Origin: Palsa-504 sp963806335
GTDB lineage: Bacteria; Actinomycetota; Actinomycetes; Streptosporangiales; Streptosporangiaceae
Direction of reading: 5' to 3'
NCBI GenBank assembly: GCA_963806335.1
Contig: CAWDXO010000022.1
Location: forward strand, 1-64,000
Length of the DNA: 64,000 bases
Shown here: positions 7,385-16,294 of the stretch, in pieces
Layout of the letters: every line of letters begins with the position of its first letter
Numbering within the stretch: the first letter of the stretch is position 1
Made by a program: the position numbers and the translations under genes
The notes under the pieces: model-generated
Databases searched by the model: none
Told to the model about the DNA's origin: nothing
The model's input: only the letters and a program-made list of their open reading frames with translations

Positions 7385-9724
7385 CTAGAGGAGGCCGAGT
7401 TCGCGGCCACGTTGGAGCGCGCCGGCCCGCGAGGACACCGCGAGCTTGCGGTAGATCGCCCGGACATGAGTGTGGACCGTGCTGTGGGTCACGTACAGCT
7501 CCCGGCCGATATCCCGCTCGGACAGCTCGCCGTGCAGCAGCTTGAGCACCCGGAGCTCCCGCTGCGTCAGCTCCTGATCTGCGGACCGGTCGCGGCGGAT
7601 GTGCGGTGTCCGGCCGAGGGCAGCTAGCCTCCTGGCCAAGATCCCCGGATCCGGGCAGGACTCGAGGATGGATCTCGTCTCGGCTACCGTGTCGGCGGCA
7701 CGCGTGTGCTCGCCTAGGGCCCGAAGGGCCGGCGCCTGGCTGAGCAGCGCATTCGCCAGCTGGAGGGGCTGGCCGAAGGTCCGCGAGAAGGCGATGCCGC
7801 GTTCGATCAGCGGCAGTGCCTCCTCGGGCCTGCCGCGCGCCGCAAGCGATACCCCGACCGCCAGCGAGGCCGGGCCGATGACCTTTCCGGTGCCGTGCTC
7901 TCGCGTGAATTCGGCTGCCGCCTCAGCCAGCACCCGCTGTTCCTCATGACAGCCCCGCTCGCCGGCGATCCACGATCGGTAGGCCAGCGACGCCTCGCCC
8001 GCCAGCCACTGCGCGTTCGCGGGCGCTAGCGCCGCCGATTCCGCGAACCACCGGTCGGCCTCCTCAGGCTTGCCCCGGAAGTACAGACCTGTGCCAACCG
8101 CCCAGCACGCCAATGACCGCCAAGGCGATCCGGGGCCCTCAAGCTCGGCCGCCCGGCGGGCGTTTTTCAGCTGGACGCCGACATCACCCCACGGGAAGCA
8201 GGCCCGTAGCATCGTCAGGCTCGCCTCGCCCGAGCTGAAACCGTCCGGCAGGGGCCTCGCGCCCAGATCGCCCAGCCGTTCGACCGCTGCGACGGCCTGT
8301 GCCGCCTCCTCCCGCCGGGCGGACAGCGAGAGCACCCATGCCTTGACTAGGAGCAGCTGTACGTCGCCGTTCAGGACCTCGTCGGGGAGCCGCCGGAGCC
8401 AGGCCAGCACGGTGTCGTACCGGCACGTGTTGGCGTAGCTGATCCAGAGGCCTTGGATCAGCTCGGCGGCCTCGGCGTAAGCCCCGGCTGCTATCGCGTG
8501 CTGGATCGCCTCGTCGGTCGTCCCGTGATCGCGATGCCAGGCGTACGCGCGGCGGTGCAGCGCCGGGGCCAGGCCCGGCTCGCGCCGCTCGAGCTCCACC
8601 CGGAGCAGCTGGGTGAAGAGGTGGTGGAAGCGGTACCACCTGCCCTCGTCGTCGAGCGGGACGAGGAACAGGTTGCTCCGCGACAGCGCGTCGAGCATCG
8701 CGGCCGAGCCCTGCTGCTCCAGCACCGCATCGCAGAGGGGGCCGGACAGCCGCTCGAGAACCGACGTGCGGAGCATCAGCGCCTGCGCCGGCGGGTCATG
8801 CGCCTGCAGTACCTCCGTCACCAGGAAATCCACCACGTGACGGTTCGAGCCGCCGAATCTGTGCACCAAAGCGTGGCGGTCGGCAGCGTGCTGCAGTGAG
8901 AGCGCGGCGAGGTAGAGCCCGGCTGGCCATCCCTCCGTCTTCTCCATCAGAGCTTCGACATCGTCGGGCGTGAGGCCGAGCCCGAGGCGGCCGTTCAGGA
9001 AGGCGTCCGCCTCCTCGCAGGTGAACCGCAGGTCGCCGGCCCGCAGCTCGAGCAGCTCACCGTGGGCGCGCAGCGCACCCACCGGCAGGTTGGGCTCTGT
9101 CCTGCTCGCGAGCACGAGCTGGAAGCCGGGCGGCGCATGGTCGATGAACCACCGGACGCTGGCGCGGGCCGGGACGCTCGACAGCCGGTGGAAGTCATCC
9201 AGGATGAGCGTGATCTCACCCTGGCCGTCCAGCTCGTTGACCAGGCGCGGCAGGACCACCTCCACGACCGGTGCCACGACCGTATCCACGGGCGCCGACC
9301 TGGCGACGGCGGGGCTGGCGCGGCGGAGCGCCTCGATCACATAGGACCAGAGCACCACGGGGTCGTTGTCGCCCTCGTCCAGCGTCAGCCACGCTACGGG
9401 TTTGCGCGCGGCCTCGGCCTCGCGCCACGCCGCCAGCAGGGTAGACTTCCCGAAGCCCGCAGGGCAGGCGATGAGAGTGAGGCTGCGGTCCGACCCGCTT
9501 CGAAGGCGTTCCAGGAGGCGCTCCCGCGGAATCGTCAGCTCGCGTACCGACGGCGGATGCAGCTTCGTGCCGACCAGGATCGGCTGCTCCGCAGCCTGCC
9601 GCACCCCGTCGCCCGCGACCGAGCCTGACCGTTCAGCGGTGCCCTCGCGAGCCTCCGACACGACCTGACGGCGCGACAGACTCGGTGCCCGCCCGCCGCC
9701 GGATACCTCCTGCCCAGGGCCCAT
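7385..9724 (-). CDS. LAL-family LuxR transcriptional regulator (MalT-like)
   Basis: This 779-residue regulator has the classic LAL layout. An N-terminal STAND ATPase domain begins with TKLHPPSVRELTIPRERLLE and contains the Walker A motif CPAGFGKSTLLAAW and Walker B-like LILDDFHRL. A winged-helix region and a long TPR-like helical body (roughly residues 320-700) follow. The C-terminal LuxR helix-turn-helix reads LTQRELRVLKLLHGELSERD then STVHTHVRAIYRKL. Such proteins bind ATP and an inducer to activate transcription. The internal ATG was preferred to one 29 codons upstream because the family starts nearer the P-loop. Its own targets are unknown; neighbouring stress genes are candidates. Confidence 0.9.
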   Translation of the reverse strand: MGPGQEVSGGGRAPSLSRRQVVSEAREGTAERSGSVAGDGVRQAAEQPILVGTKLHPPSVRELTIPRERLLERLRSGSDRSLTLIACPAGFGKSTLLAAWREAEAARKPVAWLTLDEGDNDPVVLWSYVIEALRRASPAVARSAPVDTVVAPVVEVVLPRLVNELDGQGEITLILDDFHRLSSVPARASVRWFIDHAPPGFQLVLASRTEPNLPVGALRAHGELLELRAGDLRFTCEEADAFLNGRLGLGLTPDDVEALMEKTEGWPAGLYLAALSLQHAADRHALVHRFGGSNRHVVDFLVTEVLQAHDPPAQALMLRTSVLERLSGPLCDAVLEQQGSAAMLDALSRSNLFLVPLDDEGRWYRFHHLFTQLLRVELERREPGLAPALHRRAYAWHRDHGTTDEAIQHAIAAGAYAEAAELIQGLWISYANTCRYDTVLAWLRRLPDEVLNGDVQLLLVKAWVLSLSARREEAAQAVAAVERLGDLGARPLPDGFSSGEASLTMLRACFPWGDVGVQLKNARRAAELEGPGSPWRSLACWAVGTGLYFRGKPEEADRWFAESAALAPANAQWLAGEASLAYRSWIAGERGCHEEQRVLAEAAAEFTREHGTGKVIGPASLAVGVSLAARGRPEEALPLIERGIAFSRTFGQPLQLANALLSQAPALRALGEHTRAADTVAETRSILESCPDPGILARRLAALGRTPHIRRDRSADQELTQRELRVLKLLHGELSERDIGRELYVTHSTVHTHVRAIYRKLAVSSRAGALQRGRELGLL

Positions 9725-9909
9725 AGCGCCTAGCCTGCCTGATGCGGATCCATGGAGCCATAGGCCGAAAGTCCCTACTTGCGTCAGCCCCGCCCGCCAG
9801 CGTGCGAGCACTGGCCTCAGGACAGCGGGACTGCTCGGCCCGGATGTTCAGCGCAACCTCAACCCCGGATGTCACCCATGGTGGCGGCCTGCGATCTGTT
9901 CGTGGCACA

Positions 9910-11649
9910 TCAGATGTGTTCGAGCGCGCCGGGGCGCTGCGCCAGCTGGTCCTCGGCGTGGGCGACTATCGGCATGCCGCCGCTACCCACGGCAAGCGGC
10001 GTGCGGTGGTAGCCGTGGTAGGTCATCATCCCGCCGGCCAGGAACGCCACCTGGTCCCACCCGTCCTGCCTCAGGACGCAGTAGGCGATGTAGCTGCGGA
10101 AACCCGACCGGCAGTAGGTATACACGGGCTTGTCCCGGGGCACCTCATCCAGCCTGTGGCGCAGCTCGGTGTACGGCAGCAGGACCGCCCCGGGGATGTG
10201 CCATGCCTCGTATTCGGCCGGGGTGCGCACATCCAGGATCGTCACCCGCCCGGCGCAGCCCGGGTAGTCCTCGGGGTACCACAGGTGGATGTCGCCGCGG
10301 AGCAGGTTGGAGCCCAGGAAGCCGGCCATGTTGACCGGGTCCTTCGCCGCCCCGTAGGGCGGCGCGTAGGCGAGCTCCAGGTGCTCCAGGTCGAACACGG
10401 TCATCCCGGCGCGGATCGCGACCGCGAGGACGTCGATGCGCTTGTCGACACCGTCCCAGCCGAGCACCTGCGCGCCCAGCAGCTTGCCCCCGGCCGGGTC
10501 GAACAGCACCTTCAGGAACAGCGGCGCGGTGCCAGGATAGTAGGCGGCATGGCCGTTCTGGTGGGTGTACACCTTGCGGTAGTCCAGGCCGGCCGCGGCC
10601 AGCTCGGCCTCGGTCAGGCCGGTGCCCCCGGCGGTCATCTCGAACACCTTGACCACGGCGGTCCCCTGGGTACCCCGGTAGCCGCCGACATCCTCGCGGC
10701 CCGCGATCGTGTCGGCGGCGATCCGGCCTTCCCGGTTCGCCGGCCCGGCCAGCATCGACAGCACCGGCTCCCCGGTCAGCAAATGAGCGGTCTCCACCGC
10801 GTCACCCGCCGCGAGGATGTCCGGTGCCGACGTGCGCATCTGCGCATCGACCACGATGCCGCCGCGCGGCCCGATCTCCAGGTCCGCATCACGGGCCAGG
10901 CCGACGTTGGGACGCGCCCCGGCCGCCATCACGACGACGTCAGCCTCCACGGATGTGCCGTCGGACAGATCGACTACGAGCCTGCCGTCCTCCCCGTGAC
11001 GGACGGCCGTGGCGGACGTGCCGAGCCGCAGGTCCACCTCGTGGGTGGCGACGTGGTAGTCCAGGATCCGGGTCATCTCCGGGTCCAGCCACGGCATCAG
11101 CCGTTCGGTCCGCTCGACTACGGTCGTTGCCAGTCCGCGGTCCCGGAACGCCTCGGTGAGCTCCAGGCCGATGTAGCTGCCGCCGACGATGACCGCACTG
11201 GTGGCGTCCTTGTCCAGCTGGGTGATGATCCGGTCCATGTCGGGGATGTTGCGCAGCACGTCCACCCGCGGGTCATCCGCCCCCGGGATCGGGGGCCGGA
11301 CCGGCTCGGCTCCGAGGCACAGCACGAGCTTGTCGTAGGACTCCCGGTACGTCCGCCCTTGGGCGAGGTCGCGCACCTCGACTTCCCTGGCATCACGGTC
11401 GATGCGGATCACGTCTTGCCCGGTCCGCACATCCAGCGCCAGGCTCTTGGCCAGGCTTTCCGGGGTCTGCAGCAGCAGACTGTCCCGGTCCGGGATAACC
11501 CCGCCGATGTGATACGGCAAGCCGCAGTTCGCGAACGAGACGTAATGATCCCGCTCAAGCACGACGATCTCAGCCGACTCATCCAGCCGCCGCAGCCGCG
11601 CCCCCGTCGAGGCACCAGCCGCAACCCCACCCACGATCACCGTCTTCAT
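9910..11649 (-). CDS. Rhodanese-fused FAD disulfide reductase (CoA-disulfide reductase-like)
   Basis: The 579-residue protein starts with the FAD-binding MKTVIVGGVAAGASTGARLR. The conserved SFANCGLPYHIGG carries the single redox cysteine (about residue 43) of CoA-disulfide/persulfide reductases. The NAD(P) motif AVIVGGSYIGLELTEAFRDR is near residue 155, the second FAD motif ILAAGDAVE near residue 280, and a dimerisation domain follows. From about residue 470 a rhodanese domain follows, with active-site loop CRSGFRSY. Relatives reduce CoA disulfide or polysulfide with NAD(P)H, and the rhodanese passes on sulfane sulfur. The molybdopterin operon at 26 kb may also handle sulfur compounds. SD GAGGTGG precedes the ATG. 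Confidence 0.88.
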   Translation of the reverse strand: MKTVIVGGVAAGASTGARLRRLDESAEIVVLERDHYVSFANCGLPYHIGGVIPDRDSLLLQTPESLAKSLALDVRTGQDVIRIDRDAREVEVRDLAQGRTYRESYDKLVLCLGAEPVRPPIPGADDPRVDVLRNIPDMDRIITQLDKDATSAVIVGGSYIGLELTEAFRDRGLATTVVERTERLMPWLDPEMTRILDYHVATHEVDLRLGTSATAVRHGEDGRLVVDLSDGTSVEADVVVMAAGARPNVGLARDADLEIGPRGGIVVDAQMRTSAPDILAAGDAVETAHLLTGEPVLSMLAGPANREGRIAADTIAGREDVGGYRGTQGTAVVKVFEMTAGGTGLTEAELAAAGLDYRKVYTHQNGHAAYYPGTAPLFLKVLFDPAGGKLLGAQVLGWDGVDKRIDVLAVAIRAGMTVFDLEHLELAYAPPYGAAKDPVNMAGFLGSNLLRGDIHLWYPEDYPGCAGRVTILDVRTPAEYEAWHIPGAVLLPYTELRHRLDEVPRDKPVYTYCRSGFRSYIAYCVLRQDGWDQVAFLAGGMMTYHGYHRTPLAVGSGGMPIVAHAEDQLAQRPGALEHI

Positions 11650-11732
11650 CTCGCCACCTCTCTGCCAGGCAGCGGCCCGCCACCTCGTTGATAGTTTCGT
11701 GGCCTGCGTCGGCTAGGACGGCCGACCGGGGG

Positions 11733-12239
11733 TTACATCTCGTTGACCGCTTGCTGCAGGGCCTTGTCGATGTCCTTCGGGTCCACGCCAAGCTCCTGGG
11801 CGGTCTGCTTCTCCGCCCTGGTCACCGAGTTCTTGATCGCGTCCTCGACCTTGCTCTCGCCGACCACCACGAGCCCGGCCTGGCCCGGGTCGATGAAGTC
11901 CCCCAGCTGCTTGGCCTGCGCCCGCGACATGCCCTTGGACAGGTGCCCGGTGACCCCGCCGACCACGCCGCCGACCGCGGCCGCGCCCAGCACCGCCGGC
12001 GGGAAGATGACCCCGATCGCCGCCCCGGCCGCAACGCCCCACCAGGCACCATGGCGGGTGGCCGTCTCGTCCTTATTCTCATGGACCTTGCCGCTGGCAT
12101 CCTTGGTGACCACGGCCGCATCGTAGGAACCCACCAGGCCCGCCGCGTGAGCGTCCTTGACGACCTGGTAGTCATCCCGTGCAGTGGCCTCATCCGGATA
12201 CGTTGCCACCAGGATGAACGTGCTATCGGACCCGGACAT
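11733..12239 (-). CDS. DUF1269 family protein, copy 1
   Basis: The 168-residue protein begins STFILVATYPDEATARDDYQ, a ferredoxin-like half found in DUF1269. It carries a central glycine-zipper membrane hairpin, GAWWGVAAGAAIGVIFPPAV followed by LGAAAVGGVVGGV, and ends with a helix and RAEKQTAQELGVDPKDIDKA. DUF1269 proteins are small, membrane-associated and stress-related in actinobacteria, with no known activity. The start was set at the ATG after GGAGGAGG; an upstream in-frame ATG would place the Shine-Dalgarno inside the gene. The right-hand copy near 18.5 kb encodes an identical protein, so both are probably expressed from identical promoters. Confidence 0.85.
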   Translation of the reverse strand: MSGSDSTFILVATYPDEATARDDYQVVKDAHAAGLVGSYDAAVVTKDASGKVHENKDETATRHGAWWGVAAGAAIGVIFPPAVLGAAAVGGVVGGVTGHLSKGMSRAQAKQLGDFIDPGQAGLVVVGESKVEDAIKNSVTRAEKQTAQELGVDPKDIDKALQQAVNEM

Positions 12240-12327
12240 GGCGACCTCCTCCAGTTCCGCTGGCACCTGTTGCCAGCCGGTTCAGCCGGTCCGCCGCAGC
12301 CGTTACCCGGCCGCGGCATCACAGCCT
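12240..12327 (-). promoter_or_regulatory. Structured leader of DUF1269 copy 1
   Basis: This is identical in sequence to the leader before copy 2. It contains a 10-bp hairpin with a GGTAA loop, a short CCGG-CTGAA-CCGG hairpin and a 7-bp hairpin with an ACAGG loop, ending in the GGAGGAGG ribosome binding site. The same design, with about 80% sequence identity and the same length, precedes the CMD gene at 14.3 kb. Confidence 0.55.
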
Positions 12328-12386
12328 CAGGCTCACACCCGGGCAGGTGACCCCGCATCCCCTGCCAGCCGAATTCCCCTAGGGGA
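12328..12386 (-). promoter_or_regulatory. CCTAGG-dyad element, copy C
   Basis: The minus strand reads CTCCCCTAGGGGAATTCGG, then the dyad GGCAGGGGAT-N5-GTCACCTGCC and GGGTGTGAGCC. It lies about 90 bases upstream of DUF1269 copy 1 and is part of the inverted repeat. Confidence 0.65.
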
Positions 12387-12506
12387 GAAGCCCCGGCCAG
12401 CACACACCGCACCCCACCGCCCGTCCCGGGAACACACCCGCCACATGGCACGACCGCTGCCGCCCGGCAGCCCACGGCGGACGGGGTGCGGCCCCCGGTC
12501 CCGCGA

Positions 12507-13445
12507 TCAGCCCCGCGCCGGGTCCGCCAGGTAGGCGGCGATCGCCGGCTGCCGGCGCCGGATCAGCCACGTGTCGGCGCGACGTCCGAGCACCCAGACC
12601 ACGACCGCGACCCCGCAAGTCAGCGCGACGGCAGCGGCAAACATGCCGCCCGATAGCGGGTGGCCGGGGCCGGACAGCGCCAGGCCGAACGGCTTGCCCT
12701 CGGCATCGACGAAACTGATCACGTGGTTGTTAGCGCTATGGGTGAGCACGAGCAGGATGACGGCTGGGACGGTCATCAGCACGCACAGGGCGGGCACAAG
12801 GACGTATGGGACGACCGCGAGGATCAGCCAGCGGACGATCATCCGGCGCAGCGGGACGCGGTGGTCCCAGCGGTAATGCAGCTGCAGCGGGTGGTAGGGC
12901 CAGCGGATGCCGACCAGCGCCGCGACTGGCAGGCAGGCGACGGGGACGACGCAGATCGCGATGATCTCTGCGCCGATGAGCAGCGCGGCATGGTGCGCCA
13001 GCCCGACAACAAGGGCCAGCACCGCGCACAGCGGGGCCACGAAAACCCAGAGCACCGCGGTCTTGGCCAGCAGCAGCCGGCTGACCATGGTGCCGTCGCC
13101 CAGGGCCGCCAGGACACGGACCCGGTCCGGGGCGAGCACGTTCGTCGCCGGGACGTCAGCGTACATCCAGCTGGACAGGACGACGGGAAAGGCGAGCGCG
13201 CTCTGCAGCGTGAACAGCCAGCCGCGCGGCAGCAGGAACCACGCGCCGGCCATCAGCAGCCCGTTGACCGCGACCACGATGGGCACCTGGTAGGGCGGGC
13301 TGAACGCCTGTCCCATCTCGGCGGCGACCGCGGCCCGGAAGGTGCCGGGCATGACCGCGCCCCGGTCCCGCTCGCGCTCCCTGAACCGTGCCAGCGACGC
13401 CCGCCCGCCGCGCGCCGACGTTCCGCGGACTGGCGTCCCTGCCAT
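12507..13445 (-). CDS. Polytopic membrane protein, possibly ABC-2-like permease
   Basis: The family is not firmly recognised. The 312-residue form has a basic N-terminus (GGRASLARFRERERDRG), then hydrophobic segments around VPIVVAVNGLLMAGAWFLL, FTLQSALAFPVVLSSWMYAD, LLLAKTAVLWVFVAPLCAVL, AALLIGAEIIAICVVPVACL, RWLILAVVPYVLVPALCVLM and MFAAAVALTCGVAVVVWVLG. The last is followed by a short basic tail. The layout and the VPATNVLAPDRVRVLAALGD segment recall ABC-2 type permease subunits, but no ATPase gene is adjacent. An alternative ATG at 13352 would remove the basic N-terminus. It lies inside the region bracketed by the inverted repeats. Confidence 0.65.
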   Translation of the reverse strand: MAGTPVRGTSARGGRASLARFRERERDRGAVMPGTFRAAVAAEMGQAFSPPYQVPIVVAVNGLLMAGAWFLLPRGWLFTLQSALAFPVVLSSWMYADVPATNVLAPDRVRVLAALGDGTMVSRLLLAKTAVLWVFVAPLCAVLALVVGLAHHAALLIGAEIIAICVVPVACLPVAALVGIRWPYHPLQLHYRWDHRVPLRRMIVRWLILAVVPYVLVPALCVLMTVPAVILLVLTHSANNHVISFVDAEGKPFGLALSGPGHPLSGGMFAAAVALTCGVAVVVWVLGRRADTWLIRRRQPAIAAYLADPARG

Positions 13446-13714
13446 GGCCACCCCCGAGTCCGCGGGCCGCTCCGGCCACGCCACTGCCCCACTGGCGGGG
13501 CCTTGCGGCGATTCATCCGGCTCGCGGCACGACACCTGCAGTGTAGCGGCCGGCCAGAACGCCCTGGTACTCGCTGACCCGCGGGCCAGCAAGTACCAGG
13601 GATCGGTGCGGTGACGTCGAACCCTCCAACCCATGCCAGCCGCGCCCCGCGCACACAGGAGCCGGGCATGGGCGCGGTTGGCGGGTTCCCTGCGACTCGG
13701 CGATCACCCCGGGC

Positions 13715-14197
13715 TCAGGTCGGCACTGCTGCGGGATCACGATTGGTCCGGGGCGCCGGTCGCTCGTGCGGCAGCTCTCTGGTGAACCCGAGCGAGATGA
13801 GGGCGAGGAGGGCGGCAGCCAGGAGCCCGGTCTTGAGCGACCGGAGTTGTGCCGACTCGTAGTCATCGACGAGTGCTGCTGTAGTCGTGGCGTCCAGATC
13901 AGCCTTTTTCGCCGCGGCGTCGATCTGCGTGGCGGAGACGAAGTTGGTGCTGGCGCCCGCCGCCACTCCTACCTGGGCGGACACGTCGGCGCTGATCCGG
14001 GGGTCGTGCTCGACGTTTGAGATGAAGGTGCTGGTCAGGCCGATCAGCACGATGGCCCCGATGAGCGCCACCCCGAGCGACGAGCCGAGCTGTTGCCCGG
14101 TGTACTGGAGCCCTCCGGCCTCGCTGCGGCCCGACCCCTCGACCGAGGACTGAACCACGTTGCCCAGCTGGGAGATCATCAAGCCCAGCTTCCCCTA
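13715..14197 (-). pseudogene. DHA2-type MFS drug transporter, C-terminal fragment
   Basis: The frame reads LGLMISQLGNVVQSSVEG, then EAGGLQYTGQQLGSSLGVAL and a hydrophobic helix, followed by a long periplasmic loop and the last helix TGLLAAALLALISLGFTREL. This is the final third of EmrB/QacA-type transporters (G.A.GLQ.T.QNLGSSLG.AL). The sequence upstream stops matching exactly where CCTAGG element D, which reads the other way, begins. About two thirds of the transporter is therefore missing and the remnant should be non-functional. A start codon at 14182 exists but has no family support. Confidence 0.75.
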
Positions 14198-14246
14198 GGT
14201 GAATCCCGGCGCTAGGTGATGCAGGGTCATCTGCCTGGGTGTGAAC
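14191..14246 (+). promoter_or_regulatory. CCTAGG-dyad element, copy D
   Basis: The site reads TTCCCCTAGGTGAATCCC, then the dyad GCTAGGTGAT-N5-GTCATCTGCC and TGGGTGTGAACC. It lies about 90 bases before the CMD gene and abuts the broken end of the MFS fragment. Confidence 0.65.
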
Positions 14247-14337
14247 CTTAAACCGTGACGCAGCGGCCGGGTAACGGCTGCGGCGGATCGGCTGAACCGC
14301 CTGGCAAAGGATGCCAGCGAAACTGGAGGAGGGCCCC
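14247..14337 (+). promoter_or_regulatory. Structured leader of the CMD gene
   Basis: This leader aligns without gaps to the DUF1269 leader. It keeps the GCCG-GGTAA-CGGC hairpin core, the CTGAA loop and the CTGGCA-AAGGA-TGCCAG hairpin, and ends in ACTGGAGGAGG. The two downstream genes are unrelated, so the leader rather than the protein is what is shared. Confidence 0.55.
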
Positions 14338-14670
14338 ATGACCGCCGATACACCTGTCCTTGACACACTCGCCGACATTACCGTGGCGTCGGTCAAGCAC
14401 AATTCTCTTGCCCCTCGCGAGCTAATGCTCGCGAGGATCGCTGCGCTGATCGCGGTGGACGCGCCGCCTGCCTCCTACCTCGCCAACGCCAGGGCCGCCG
14501 ACGACAGCGGGGTCACCGCCGACGATCTTCAGGGAATCATGATCGCGGTTGCCCCGGTAGTGGGCACGGCCCGGGTGGTCTCGGCAGGCGGAAAGATCCT
14601 CCGGGCGCTGGGCATCGCGATCGCTGTGGCCGAGGCCGAGATGGCCGACGATAGCGACGCCGGGCAGTAG
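14338..14670 (+). CDS. Carboxymuconolactone-decarboxylase-fold protein
   Basis: The 110-residue protein has the helical CMD-like core: TLADITVASVKHNSLAPREL, then MLARIAALIAVDAPPASYLA and VTADDLQGIMIAVAPVVGTA. No cysteine is present at all, so the AhpD redox chemistry is excluded. Relatives in actinobacteria sit in stress or dormancy clusters and have no established activity. The ATG follows the strong site GGAGGAGGGCCCC; the longer frame start would bury this site. It is preceded by element D and the structured leader shared with the DUF1269 genes. Confidence 0.8.
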   Translation: MTADTPVLDTLADITVASVKHNSLAPRELMLARIAALIAVDAPPASYLANARAADDSGVTADDLQGIMIAVAPVVGTARVVSAGGKILRALGIAIAVAEAEMADDSDAGQ

Positions 14671-14827
14671 AGCAACCCAGGCCCGCCACTGACCACGCCA
14701 GCAGATCGGATCCCAGGCACTGGACAACTGCGTGCCCGGTGGCACCGGCAGGGACCCTGTCACGGCGGCGCGGCGTGCTCATTCTCAGGAACTTGAGTCG
14801 GCGTGGCCCTGCTCAATGCCTACTGGG

Positions 14828-14885
14828 ATCACCTAGGGGAATTCGGCCGGCAGGGGATGCAGCGTCACCTACCCGAGTGCGAGCC
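14828..14885 (+). promoter_or_regulatory. CCTAGG-dyad element, copy E
   Basis: The site reads TCACCTAGGGGAATTCGG, then the dyad GGCAGGGGAT-N5-GTCACCTACC and GAGTGCGAGCCTG. It lies about 205 bases upstream of the FUSC gene. The intervening leader does not align with the structured leader of copies C, D and F beyond the first few bases. Confidence 0.6.
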
Positions 14886-15091
14886 TGCTGGGTGACGGAC
14901 CTTCGCCCCTAGCGGGAACGGCTGGCCCGCTTGTCGGGTGGAGGAATGCCGGATTTGCTCCGCCCCCAGGTAAAGCTCGCGGGCTTGCCCCGCCGTTGGT
15001 GGCTGAGCGATTCTCGGTCCGTGCGGTCGTCCGGTGCCGCCGCGGGAGGACTGCTGCGCGGGTCCCAGGCCAAGGTGCTGAGAGGTGAGTC

Positions 15092-16192
15092 GTGAGTCAG
15101 GTGTCGAAGATATTCCAGCTCAACCGGCAGGGATTCAACCTGCGCAGAGGCGCCATCTTCGCGGTCGTCATGGGGCTGCTGATCATCGTGGGCGTGCTCC
15201 CAGCGGAGCGGAGGTACTTCCTCACTGCGATCTTCGGGGCGCTGTGCCTGGCCGTGAGCGACCCCGGCGGGAAATACGGCTACCGGGTGCCCCGGATGGC
15301 CGTGGTCGCCGGGGCCGGTGCGCTGCTGACGGCCCTGGGATTCGGTATCGGCGGCGGGGCCTGGGGGTTCGTGGTGCTGGCCGCTTTCGTGGCCACCTTG
15401 CTGGGCGGGCTGGCGGTGACATACGGCCTGCACCGATTCGTGGCGGCCTATCTGCTCAACATCTGGTTCATTATCGCCCTCGGCCTGCCCACTCTTTTCT
15501 CGTACAGCCTGCCGGGTCTGTTCGGCTCCGGCCTGATCCACACCGAACCGTGGAAGCAGGCGCTGGCCTGGCTGGTCGGGTCGGCCCTGTGGATCGCTTG
15601 CACCTTCATCATGTGGCTGGCCCGGGGGCGGGTCACCGAGCCTCAGCCTGTCGCCGAGATCCCGGGCGATATCTCGCCGCGGCCGCTGACCCGGCCACTG
15701 GTCCTGTTCGCGATGATCCGGGCCGCCGCCCTGGCGGTCGCCGTCGCGATCTCCTTCGGGCTGAAGCTGCCGCACGCCTACTGGATGCCCGTCGCCGCCA
15801 TCATTGCCATGAAGCCCAGCCTGCAGCAATCCGCCCTCGTCGCCGAGCGGCGCATCGCCGGGACGGTCGTGGGCGCCGCGGTGGCGGCCCTCGTCCTGCT
15901 GGCCGTCGACAACAGGACCGCACTCGAGGTGATCATCGTCGTCCTCTTCGCGGTGGCCGGGTCGATCCACTCCGTGAACTACGCCTGGTACACCGCAGCT
16001 ATGGCCGCGGCCATCCTGATCGCCATGGACGTACCCCAGCCGTCCAACCTTGCTGACGAGGGATGGCGGATCCTGTTCACATTCGCCGGCGTCGGGATCG
16101 CCGTCATCGTCATGTTCCTGGCGGACCGGCTGCAAAAGCACACCGCCAAAGCGGCACCACAGGCATCTGCTCACCCGGCCCCGGCGACCTGA
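15092..16192 (+). CDS. FUSC family membrane protein
   Basis: This 366-residue protein has the two-block membrane topology of FUSC/aromatic-acid-exporter-like proteins. The N-terminal block has segments around RGAIFAVVMGLLIIVGVL, GVVLAAFVATLLGG-like helices and LLNIWFIIALGLPTLFSYSL. The second block has segments from LVLFAMIRAAALAVAVAISF and the signature region KLPHAYWMPVAAIIAMKPSL, then RRIAGTVVGAAVAALVLLAV. It lacks the long cytoplasmic domain of the largest members. The GTG start follows GAGAGGTGAG. Probable role: efflux or membrane-associated export, substrate unknown. Element E lies upstream. Confidence 0.8.
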   Translation: MSQVSKIFQLNRQGFNLRRGAIFAVVMGLLIIVGVLPAERRYFLTAIFGALCLAVSDPGGKYGYRVPRMAVVAGAGALLTALGFGIGGGAWGFVVLAAFVATLLGGLAVTYGLHRFVAAYLLNIWFIIALGLPTLFSYSLPGLFGSGLIHTEPWKQALAWLVGSALWIACTFIMWLARGRVTEPQPVAEIPGDISPRPLTRPLVLFAMIRAAALAVAVAISFGLKLPHAYWMPVAAIIAMKPSLQQSALVAERRIAGTVVGAAVAALVLLAVDNRTALEVIIVVLFAVAGSIHSVNYAWYTAAMAAAILIAMDVPQPSNLADEGWRILFTFAGVGIAVIVMFLADRLQKHTAKAAPQASAHPAPAT

Positions 16193-16294
16193 GCGGCCAG
16201 GGCACCGTCCCGACCCTAGCCACGCGACTGCGGCCGCGACAAATATGAAGATAACGAACGCCAGGCGGCGTAAGAGAAAAAAGGAGGAGCCACG

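Larger units (their letters stand above)
11726..12462 (-). repeat. 737-bp inverted repeat, left copy
   Basis: This stretch is the reverse complement of the segment ending near 19.0 kb. The repeat begins about 75 bases upstream of the CCTAGG element and ends seven bases after the DUF1269 stop codon. Every part compared base by base, and the translations in several frames, are the same. Identity breaks abruptly on both sides. Confidence 0.9.

Noticed and set aside
9742..11691. A 649-codon + strand open frame opposite the disulfide reductase
   Set aside because: The minus strand has clear FAD, NAD and rhodanese motifs. The + frame has none.
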